From: Cloacimonetes bacterium UBA6081
GTDB lineage: Bacteria > Cloacimonadota > Cloacimonadia > Cloacimonadales > Cloacimonadaceae
Assembly: GCA_002428685.1 (NCBI GenBank)
Contig: DIXL01000110.1
Location: forward strand, 1 to 21,186
Length of the DNA stretch: 21,186 bases
Direction of reading: 5' to 3'
Below are positions 1 to 7,400 of this stretch, piece by piece. Both the position numbers and the translations under genes were made by a program. The notes beneath the pieces were generated by a model. The model was given only the letters and a program-made list of their open reading frames with translations. It was not told the DNA's origin and did no database searches. How positions within the stretch are numbered: the stretch's first letter is position 1; each line of letters starts with the position of its first letter.

Positions 1-270
1 TCCTCTTTGTGAAAAAGCTTCATTGATAGAACTCTGATAACTTGATCTACATGATCCACCTGATCAGGCCATTAATTCTTAATTCATAATCTCTTTGCCT
101 CTTTTCCTCTTTTCCTCTTTTCCTCTTTTCCTCTTTTACTCTTTGTTAAAATTTCTTGTTACCCCTCTGCTTTTCTCTGCTTTTCTCTGTGTTTAAAAAA
201 TCACTACAGCCAATTTCCTATTTTCACCCCAAAACGCTACCTTTTCAGCCCTGTTCATCTTAACTCATTG
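1..270. repeat. Intergenic pyrimidine-rich repeat region downstream of the cca-like gene
   Basis: No gene is visible here. Positions 98-137 hold five perfect tandem copies of the 8-mer CCTCTTTT, inside a nearly pure pyrimidine stretch (91-143). Positions 164-200 hold two CTCTGCTTTT units ending in CTCTGTGTTTAAAAAA. The same two modules recur inverted or direct at 7890-8118 and 21133-21186. Positions 43-69 also carry a loose 9-10 bp periodicity of TGATC words. I see no strong terminator after the cca-like gene, whose stop is at 271-273. Confidence 0.8.
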
Positions 271-1053
271 TTAATCATCAAAAAACCACATACTCCAGCC
301 CAATTTATCAAACATCTCTTCCAGTTCTTTCTTCGAACAGTTATTCAGCATTTTCTCCGTTTCCAATTTTATCAACTTACCAGATAAGCTGCTCAAATTT
401 TTGGATTCTGATGCTAAAGCCTTCCAGGTGGTAGCCTCTATATTAAAACCGAAACGCAAGCTGAACCTAACAGCCCGCAGCATCCTGATTGGGTCTTCGG
501 CAAACTTGATTTCGGGTTTTCCCAAGCTACGGATGATTCCATTTTTCAGGTCTTGCAACCCCAAGCCACACAAATCCATGATGTTACCTTTAGAAATGTC
601 CATCAGTAAGGCATTTATGGTAAAATCACGGCGCAAAACATCATCTTTCAGGCTGCCAAATTCCACTTTGGGATAGCGGTTACTTTTCCGATAAATTTCC
701 TTACGAGTAGCAACGAATTCCAGATGCAGGTCTTTATATAAAAAGCTGGCAGTGCCAAAGCTTGGATATTCGACAAGATTCGTTCCGTTCAGTATGTGGT
801 ACAGGTGTTTTGCCAGTTTTATGCCTCCGTTGGGTAAGTGGACGCAGATATCAACATCGCCAAGAATGGAATTGGAGAGTACCTTGTCGGTGTTATTTAT
901 ATTTTTTTCGCAGAGGCAGGAATCAAGCTTATTACTTTTCTGCAAAGTCATAACATAGTCCCGAACGCAACCACCTGCAAAATAGGTGTTTCCCTCAAAA
1001 CAGGTGTCTTTGATCAATGGCGCAATCAGGCACTGTAAAGTTTCCAGATTCAC
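271..1053 (-). CDS. cca: Short CCA tRNA nucleotidyltransferase / poly(A) polymerase family protein
   Basis: Class II nucleotidyltransferase of the family that adds CCA (or CC, A or poly(A)) to RNA 3' ends. Visible motifs: GGCVRD at residues 27-32, the metal-binding DVD at 66-68, RRDFTINAL at 141-149, and EDPIRMLRAVRF at 186-197. Two things are odd. About 33 residues separate GGCVRD from DVD where roughly 10 is usual, so there is an insertion of about 22 residues containing two cysteines (46, 48). The protein also stops at 260 residues, just after the neck region, while family members usually exceed 370; the body/tail that holds the tRNA, and any HD domain, are missing. The start is GTG and shares GTGA with the hemW stop, so translation is probably coupled. 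No ATG occurs before the first motif. The family is clear; which nucleotides it adds is not. Confidence 0.85.
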   Translation of the reverse strand: MNLETLQCLIAPLIKDTCFEGNTYFAGGCVRDYVMTLQKSNKLDSCLCEKNINNTDKVLSNSILGDVDICVHLPNGGIKLAKHLYHILNGTNLVEYPSFGTASFLYKDLHLEFVATRKEIYRKSNRYPKVEFGSLKDDVLRRDFTINALLMDISKGNIMDLCGLGLQDLKNGIIRSLGKPEIKFAEDPIRMLRAVRFSLRFGFNIEATTWKALASESKNLSSLSGKLIKLETEKMLNNCSKKELEEMFDKLGWSMWFFDD

Positions 1054-2174
1054 AAGATTAGCTCTCCAATCACACCACTTGAGATAAAAAGCGCAGTTTC
1101 GCTGATAGCAAGCTTGCCCCTGCTTCGTTTCAGCAAACCCTGTTTTAGTAGTCTCTCCAGTTTATCTGCGTATAAAGACTCTATCCGCAGCCCAAATCTG
1201 TTGTAGAAATCCTCTTCGTCAATCCCCTCAGTTAAGCGCAAACCCATCATTAAATAGTCTTCCCTCAAGCGTTTAGCATCACAGTCCATCCCATTGGGAA
1301 AGCACTTTCCGCTTGTAACATAATCATAATACTCTGTCAGATTAGGAGGATTTGTATAGCGGATTTTATCTAAAAAACCTGATGCTGAGGCCCCAAGTGC
1401 CAAATAATCATGACTTTGCCAATAGGCCAGGTTGTGTGCAGCTTCATAGCCAGGCAGTGCAAAGTTTGAGATTTCGTAATGATGATATCCATTGCTGCAC
1501 AGGGTGTTAACTATCATTTCATATTGATCTGCGGCATGATCATCATCCGGAAGAGTTGGCAGTTTTGCCCTATACGAACAATCTTCCTCCAAAGTTAGCA
1601 GATAGCTGGAGACATGGCTTGGGGCTAATTCCAAGTAAGCGAGCAAGTTAGCTTTAACGCTTGCTATGGTGCTGCCCGGCAAGCCATACATCAGGTCCAG
1701 CGAAAAGTTACTATAGCCAAACTCTTGCAGCAGTTTGATTTTGCTTTTTATCTCTCTGGCTTGATGGCGTCTTTCCAGCCATTTCAGTTCGGTGTCATCC
1801 ATGCTTTGCAAACCAAGGGAAAGCCTATTCACTTTGGTAGTTTTTAGCCCTTCCAGATAGGACTCGCTAATCTGGAGGGGATTTATTTCCAGGGTGATTT
1901 CGGCATTCTTGGCAAAGAGCAGCCCCTCACAAATAGAATTAATCTGCTGGGGACTTAGCAAAGAAGGGGTTCCGCCTCCAAAGTAAAGAGTGCCAAGAGC
2001 TTGCTTTAGATAAGTGCGATAAAGATTCTTTTCAGAAACAAGGTGGTGGACATAATTTACCACAGCAGATTTGCTGTATGGCACGGAAAAAAAGCTGCAA
2101 TAACCGCACTTACTTAGACAAAAAGGGATGTGGACGTAAACGCTTAATGGGGGTGGCGAAAAATCCTGTTCCAT
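1050..2174 (-). CDS. hemW: HemW, radical SAM heme chaperone-like protein
   Basis: Radical SAM protein of the HemN/HemW family, cytosolic, 374 residues, close to the usual HemW length. The iron-sulfur motif is C19-x3-C23-x2-C26 followed by Ser-Phe; oxygen-independent coproporphyrinogen oxidase HemN has a fourth cysteine there, so HemW is the better name. GGGTPS (66-71) is the SAM-contacting glycine motif, and the middle carries the HemW-typical His-Asn-x-x-Tyr-Trp signature (AHNLAYW). HemW proteins bind heme and are thought to deliver it to haem proteins; that role comes from the family. The ATG at 2172-2174 lies 31 nt inside the end of lepB, and the stop overlaps the next gene by 4 nt, so lepB-hemW-cca looks like one transcript. 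Confidence 0.92.
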   Translation of the reverse strand: MEQDFSPPPLSVYVHIPFCLSKCGYCSFFSVPYSKSAVVNYVHHLVSEKNLYRTYLKQALGTLYFGGGTPSLLSPQQINSICEGLLFAKNAEITLEINPLQISESYLEGLKTTKVNRLSLGLQSMDDTELKWLERRHQAREIKSKIKLLQEFGYSNFSLDLMYGLPGSTIASVKANLLAYLELAPSHVSSYLLTLEEDCSYRAKLPTLPDDDHAADQYEMIVNTLCSNGYHHYEISNFALPGYEAAHNLAYWQSHDYLALGASASGFLDKIRYTNPPNLTEYYDYVTSGKCFPNGMDCDAKRLREDYLMMGLRLTEGIDEEDFYNRFGLRIESLYADKLERLLKQGLLKRSRGKLAISETALFISSGVIGELIL

Positions 2175-3067
2175 CGGATGTGGGGATCATCATAGAGCTT
2201 GTTAAATTCTATGCCTTTACTCCAAAATATCAGCCAGGGTGTTCCAGTGATAAATCTGCGCTCCAGAAAACCCCAATATCGGCTGTCTTCACTCACATCT
2301 CGGTTATCGCCCATCACAAAATAACTTTTTTCCGGCACTTTTATGGGGCCAAACCAATCTCGATTAAATACTTTTCTCACACTTGCAGAGTCCTGCGGAG
2401 CAACCCTATAAGGCTCATACCAGGTATTCATGGAAACATAGTCAAACTGGTTTTCCGGGTAGGTAAAATCTTCCACCACACGAGGGCTGGCAGGCGGACT
2501 TGGCATGGCAACCCCATAGTTTTCAAAGCCTTTGTTATATTCTTTACCGTTCACATACACAATCTTGTTTTTTATTTCCACAGTGTCTCCGGGCATGCCG
2601 ATTACGCGTTTCACCACATTTTTGCGGGCATAATAGCTGATGTGGAAGGCCGTGAGAGGGAACTTGGCAAAACTGTGTGCCTTGTTTATATACAGCGGAT
2701 GAAACACCTTGATAAAGTCTTTTTTACTATTCTCGTGTTCAGGGGTTCCTTCCTCAATTTTGGGATAGCGGAAGGTTACAATATCGCCCTGTTTGGGATC
2801 GGAAAAATAGTATTTTAGCTTGTTAGCCACCAGATAATCTCCCACCAGAAGGGTTTTTTCCATGGATGATGAGGGAATCAGGAAGTTTTCAAAGGTATAG
2901 TTGCGGATAATCATTGCCACTACAAAGGCAAAGAGGATAGCTTCAATCCAATCCTGAGCAAAGGGCTTTTTCTTGCGAAACTTCTTGCCTTCGGGTAAGG
3001 GTGAAATTGTGTAGGGAACTGCATCTTGCCTGGTTTTATCGGTTTTGAGCACAGGTTTTTCTCTCAT
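2144..3067 (-). CDS. lepB: Signal peptidase I
   Basis: Membrane-bound type I signal peptidase, which cuts signal peptides from exported proteins. From the start chosen here (ATG at 3065-3067) it has 307 residues: a basic N-terminus, one membrane segment near 41-56, catalytic Ser68 in PSSSM, box C GDIVTFRYP, catalytic Lys153 in VVKRVIGMPGD, and box E GDNRDVSEDSRYWGF near 253-267. About 48 residues separate boxes C and D, against roughly a dozen in E. coli, so there is a long periplasmic insertion. An in-frame GTG at 3092-3094 would add nine residues, but it has no Shine-Dalgarno, whereas AAGGAAAG precedes the ATG at about 7 nt. It is the first gene of the lepB-hemW-cca run; a promoter candidate lies at 3104-3137. 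Confidence 0.93.
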   Translation of the reverse strand: MREKPVLKTDKTRQDAVPYTISPLPEGKKFRKKKPFAQDWIEAILFAFVVAMIIRNYTFENFLIPSSSMEKTLLVGDYLVANKLKYYFSDPKQGDIVTFRYPKIEEGTPEHENSKKDFIKVFHPLYINKAHSFAKFPLTAFHISYYARKNVVKRVIGMPGDTVEIKNKIVYVNGKEYNKGFENYGVAMPSPPASPRVVEDFTYPENQFDYVSMNTWYEPYRVAPQDSASVRKVFNRDWFGPIKVPEKSYFVMGDNRDVSEDSRYWGFLERRFITGTPWLIFWSKGIEFNKLYDDPHIRWNRIFRHPH

Positions 3068-3103
3068 GCTAAAGCTTTCCTTATCGGTAAACACTGTTTT
3101 TTT

Positions 3104-3137
3104 ATTACAATGCCCTATGGCAGGGGGTTTGTGTCAA
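3104..3137 (-). promoter_or_regulatory. Candidate promoter of lepB
   Basis: On the minus strand TTGACA (3132-3137) is followed 22 nt later by TGTAAT (3104-3109), about 37 nt before the lepB ATG. TTGACA matches the sigma-70 -35 box exactly, but 22 nt is longer than the usual 17. The same TTGACA-N22-TGTAA arrangement occurs before the wecA-like gene. Inference only. Confidence 0.35.
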
Positions 3138-3598
3138 GCGGAAATGTGAGAAGAGCCTCGTCAAGCTTGCTCTAAACTTGTCGCTGCCGCGGAAGCGGGA
3201 ACGGTAATTATAGGTGCAACTGTCTGTATAAGGAAATCTGTGGAATCTGCGCAATCTGCGTGCTTATCATTTTAGTAAGCTCGGAGTTCTTTGTGCCAAT
3301 TACAGAATCAATGCGGAATCACTAAGGATGAAGTCCGTATTGATTCCGTATTGATTCCGTATTTAGTGAAACAATAAGTTGCAAGGCTGTCAACTGACAA
3401 ACAAAGAGAAAAGAGAACTTGCCTTGCAGCTAAATGCGATTAAACTCTAATACATACGACTGTCAATTATCCGTTCTCCATTGAGATCTTTATTTTCTGC
3501 TGTGTGCTGTAATGCTTAAGTTGTTTTTTATTTAGTTAGCTCTCTTACGCCCAACTGATTAAGAAACATATATCCATTAACCACAGGAGGTTAATATA
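3138..3598. repeat. Gene-poor region between lepB and the csbD-like gene, with three repeat types
   Basis: No convincing gene. Seen here: three 9-bp units AATCTG(T/C)G(G/C) at 3235-3260; an inverted repeat of 17-nt arms, 3305-3321 against 3341-3357 (16 of 17 match), whose right arm lies inside an 11-bp tandem CCGTATTGATT (3335-3356 plus a partial copy); an 8-bp inverted repeat TGCAAGGC/GCCTTGCA (3380-3387, 3421-3428) enclosing a purine-rich ACAAAGAGAAAAGAG word like the module at 8087-8118 and 21133-21150; and a palindrome CAAGCTTG at 3162-3169. The divergent promoters of lepB and the csbD-like gene must lie here. Confidence 0.75.
3481..3513 (+). promoter_or_regulatory. Candidate promoter of the csbD-like gene
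   Basis: TTGAGA (3481-3486), 21-nt spacer, TGTAAT (3508-3513), about 85 nt before the ATG. The pattern resembles the candidates in front of lepB and the wecA-like gene. Weak evidence: spacing is one nt shorter than in those two and long for sigma-70. Confidence 0.22.
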
Positions 3599-3793
3599 AT
3601 GAACAAGCTTACTATCAAAGGAAACTGGAACGAGATTTCAGGAAAACTGAAACAGAAGTATGCCGACCTAACCGATGATGATCTACTTTATGTGGAAGGC
3701 AAGGAAGATGAACTTCTGGGCAAATTGCAGAATAAACTTGGCAAAACCAGGGAAGACATCCACGACTTGATTGCCAAGATTTTACATCCATAA
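3599..3793 (+). CDS. CsbD-family small stress-type protein
   Basis: 64-residue, highly charged, predicted helical protein. The N-terminus (IKGNWNEISGKLKQKYADLT) and the middle VEGKEDELLGKLQNKLGKT match the CsbD family: small bacterial proteins whose biochemical role is unknown, often induced in general stress. The start is well supported by AGGAGG at 3585-3590, 8 nt before ATG. It is a single gene on the strand opposite its neighbours, convergent with mfd. After the stop, ATGCTTTT (3796-3803) and AAAAGCAT (3817-3824) could form an 8-bp AT-rich stem without a clear U-run, so it is a weak terminator at best. The family call is good; function in this organism cannot be read from the sequence. 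Confidence 0.88.
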   Translation: MNKLTIKGNWNEISGKLKQKYADLTDDDLLYVEGKEDELLGKLQNKLGKTREDIHDLIAKILHP

Positions 3794-3866
3794 CCATGCT
3801 TTTTAACTAACTAAACAAAAGCATCACTCCACCAAAAACAAAATTACCAAGGAGTCCCCATGAAAC

Positions 3867-3948
3867 CGTTGCCACCACCGAAGCAACTCTCTATGCAAGT
3901 GTGGAGTCGTTGCCACCACCGAAGCAACTCTCTATGCAAGTGTGGAGT
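3867..3948 (+). repeat. 41-bp tandem repeat, two full copies
   Basis: CGTTGCCACC begins at 3867, 3908 and 3949, giving an exact 41-bp period. Each unit has GTTGC...GCAAC (a 5-bp stem), then CTATGCAAG, then TGTGGAGTC. The third start runs into the 216-bp unit. Since 41 is not a multiple of 3, the array would change reading frame at every copy, which argues against coding. Confidence 0.9.
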
Positions 3949-4363
3949 CGTTGCCACCACCGAAAGATTTCAAAGATTCTCTATTTTCGGGTGGCAAGGA
4001 CTACACATGACACTTGCCAACCATTATAAAGCACAAATATATTCTGCCACTGCCGTGTGTAGTCCTTTAAGCCTTGAAATTGGGAAATAGCCATAAAATT
4101 GGGATAGGCTTAAACGACTCCACACTTAAACTGAGGATAGGCTTAAACTATGCAAGTGTGGAGTCGTTGCCACCACCGAAAGATTTCAAAGATTCTCTAT
4201 TTTCGGGTGGCAAGGACTACACATGGCACTTGCCAACCATTATAAAGCGCAAATATATTCTGCCACTGCCGTGTGGAGTCCTTTAAGCCTTGAAATTGGG
4301 AAATAGCCATAAAATTGGGAGAGGCTTAAACGACTCCACACTTAAACTGAGGAAAAGCTTAGA
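3932..4363 (+). repeat. 216-bp tandem duplication, two copies, each with two long hairpins
   Basis: 3932-4147 and 4148-4363 align at a fixed offset of 216 with few differences. In each copy a TGTGGAGTC-x-TTGCCACC arm (3941-3965; 4157-4181) pairs with a GGTGGCAA-x-GACTACACA arm (3985-4007; 4201-4223) around a 19-nt loop. The GGACTACACA part of that right arm can instead pair with the next TGCCGTGTG(T/G)AGTCC (4051-4065; 4267-4281), so the hairpins are mutually exclusive. The unit ends with a CGACTCCACACTT box. It lies between two convergent genes. Confidence 0.9.
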
Positions 4364-4441
4364 CGACTCCACACTTAAATTGGGATAGGCTTAAACGACT
4401 CCACACTTAAACTGAGGATAGGCTTAAACGACTCCACACTT
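4331..4441 (+). repeat. 32-33 bp tandem repeat, four CGACTCCACACTT boxes
   Basis: CGACTCCACACTT starts at 4331, 4364, 4396 and 4429, spaced 33, 32 and 33 bp, with linkers of the form AAACTGAGGATAGGCTTAAA. The box is the reverse complement of the AAGTGTGGAGTCG boxes at 3896-3950 and 4155-4166. The array ends about 40 bp before the mfd stop. Confidence 0.88.
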
Positions 4442-4478
4442 CATTCATTCCATCAATTAATTAATTCACTCCAACACA

Positions 4479-7400
4479 TCAGCCCCGCCACCCCTTCAGT
4501 ATCTCGATGGCGGTTTCAAACTGCTCAATATAGCTGGCATCGGGATTTAACTCCACAATCAGCTTCAGGTTTTTGCCCGCATCAAAACGCAGGGGCAAGG
4601 TAATTTTACTGGTAAATTTGAGCAAATCTTGTTTGGAGGGCATTTTTCGGGGGTCGAATTCCAGGGTAAGCTTATCGGCTTTCACCTGGCAATTATGCAA
4701 ATTCAGGCGTTTTGAAAGCAGGCTCAGTTTAAAGTAATTTAGCAGCCAGCGAGCCTGTTCCGGCATTTCGCCAAAGCGATCCATTAGTTCTACTTCAAAT
4801 TCATCAATATCACTATAGCTTTCCAATTCGCCTAATCTGCGGTAAATCCTCAGACGCTCTTCGTCATCATCTATGTAACCAGGTGGAAAATAAAGGTCTA
4901 TCTCGGTGCGGACTTTCTGTCTGCCGGCTGGGTTTTCTTCTTCATACAGCTTGCTGGTGTCGCCATTTTCCACAGCCTCGATGGCAGAGCCAAGAATGCG
5001 GTTGTAATAATTAAACCCGATGGACTGGATAATCCCGCTTTGTTTGGTGCCCAAAATGGTTCCGGCTCCGCGCAATTCCAGATCCCGCAAGGCAACCTGA
5101 AAGCCAGCACCCAGATAATCGTATTGGGTAAGGGCTTCCAAGCGGTGTTTGGCATCGGTGGTTGTCCCTTTGGGAATCAGTAGATAGGCATAGGCGCGGC
5201 GGTTGCTGCGTCCCACCCTGCCCCGCATTTGATAAAGCTGAGCCAGACCAAAAGTATCAGCCCGGTCGATCAAAATAGTGTTGGCATTGGGAATATCGAT
5301 GCCGTTTTCTACTATGGTGGTAGAGATCAACACTTGGTATTCCTTGGACAAAAAAGCATCCATCACCTGTTCCAAATGGTGCTCCGGCATTTGCGCATGA
5401 CCTACTCCAAAGCGCACTTTCGGCATTTCAGCACGCAATTCTGCGGCTACGGTTTCGATGGTTTGCACCCGGTTGTGAATAAAGAAAACCTGGCCTCCGC
5501 GGTCAATTTCCCTACGAATGGCATCTTTGATCACATCCATATCTCGGGGAGTGATGATGGTTCTAATTGGTAAGCGCTCTTTTGGCGAAGTTTGCATCAA
5601 AGAAATTTCTTTCAGCTTGGATAATGCCATATTCAAGGTTCGCGGAATGGGAGTTGCGCTCATATACAGAGTGTCCACATTGCTTTGCAGACTTCGGAGT
5701 TTTTCCTTGTGCCGCACGCCAAAACGGTGTTCTTCGTCAATGATTAGCAGCCCCAGATTTTTGAACTTGATATCTTTGGATAACAATCTGTGGGTGCCAA
5801 TTGCCATATCTATGGAACCACTTCGGATTCCAAGGATGTCCTTTGCCACCAAAGCCGGACTGCGAAATCTGCTAAGCATGGCTACTTGGACAGGGTATTG
5901 CACAAGCCGCTCTTTAAAAACCCGCCAGTGTTGTTCTACTAACAATGTCGTGGGTGCCAAGACTGCCACCTGGTAACCGCTGCAAACTGCTTTAAACGCA
6001 GCCCGGATGGCAACTTCGGTTTTGCCAAAACCCACATCTCCACACAACAGCCGTTCCATAGGAACAGGTAGTTCCATATCGTCTTTTATTTCACGTGAGG
6101 CTTTAGACTGATCGGGTGTATCTTCGTAAATAAACGATTCTTCCAGCTCCCTTTGCCAGTCGCTATCGGGCTTGTGAGCAATTCCGATGCGGGCAGAACG
6201 CTCTGCATACAGCTTCACGATATCCGCAGCGATCAGCTCTATCTGCTGCGTAGCTTTGCGTTTGGTAGCACTCCATTTTGCACTGCCAAGCTTGTTGAGA
6301 GCAGGGCTTGCACCTTCTTCAGCCACATACTTGGACACCAATGTGAGCTGAAAAGTAGGCACATAAACGCGGTCATCTGCGGCATAACGCAAAACCAGAC
6401 ATTCCACTTCCTGCCCATCCAGCTTGATAATCTTGAGACCTTCAAAAACTCCGATGCCATGATCCACGTGCACTACATAGTCTCCCGGTTTCAGGTTTTC
6501 GTAATCTACAATGCTTTCACCAGGGGAATAACGCGGGGCGTAACGTTTTCGCTTATAGCGATTAAATATTTCGTGATCTGTCCATAAATTCAGCTTGCAA
6601 TCCTGGATGCTGAAACCCTCATGCAAAACCCCTATATGAGCATCAAAAGGTGTGTTGATCAAGCTTTGCTGCATCCGCTTGGCTTGGCTTTGATTGTCAA
6701 ACAGCAGGTAATTTTGCCAGCCGGCTTTGTGCTGCACCCATAAATTGTCGGAAAGCAAGCCAAGATCGGCATCAAAGCTTGGCTGAGCTTCAAAAGGAGC
6801 CCTATAATTGCTGCTGGCAAATGGCAGGACAAATTCACTTTGGGAAAGGAAAAGCTTCATGCTGCGATTGGATACAGAGGCAAAAGCTTCACTATCGGCC
6901 ATCATGGCTTCCGGACGTGGTAAACGCGCTTTTCCGTGGTTGCGGACTTCCTTCTTGTAAGCGTTTAGGGTTTGCTCCATCAGGGCTTCGTATTCTTCAC
7001 TGATGTAGATGTAATTGTTCCACACCAAAATGCGCTGATCGGCTGGAAAGTAGTCTGCAAAAAGCTGTAAATCCTTACACAGCAGTGCGTAGTAGTTTTC
7101 AATTCCCTCAAAGAAACCTTTTTCCCTGATGCGGGAAATTATTGGTGAACCGCTGTCTATATCATTTAAAGAAAGCTCTCGGGCAGGAATGACCGTAAGC
7201 TCTTGAATGGTGCCGGGAATGCTGCGCTGCGTTGCAAGCGAAAACTGGCGCATGCCTATGATTTCATCACCCCAAAATTCCAGCCGAACCGGAGCAGTTA
7301 AAGGCGGGCTGAAAACATCAATAATCCCACCACGACGTGAAGCCTGATAAACTTTGCCCACCTGATATTGAATGTCATAGCCCATGTTGTGCAGATCGTG

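Noticed and set aside
1050..2174. Oxygen-independent coproporphyrinogen oxidase HemN
   Set aside because: The fourth cysteine of the HemN motif is replaced (Cys-Ser-Phe), and the His-Asn-x-x-Tyr-Trp motif and length fit HemW.
3796..3824. Terminator of the csbD-like gene
   Set aside because: The 8-bp stem is AT-rich with a 13-nt loop and is not followed by a T-run, so I mention it only in the gene entry.
3860..4286. Two plus-strand open frames of 76 and 70 residues inside the csbD-mfd gap
   Set aside because: They consist of the 41- and 216-bp repeats read in different frames; the 41-bp period is not a multiple of three and no protein family is recognisable.
3867..4441. Possible CRISPR array
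   Set aside because: Units are contiguous tandem copies with conserved linkers, not identical repeats separated by unique spacers, and no cas gene is near.
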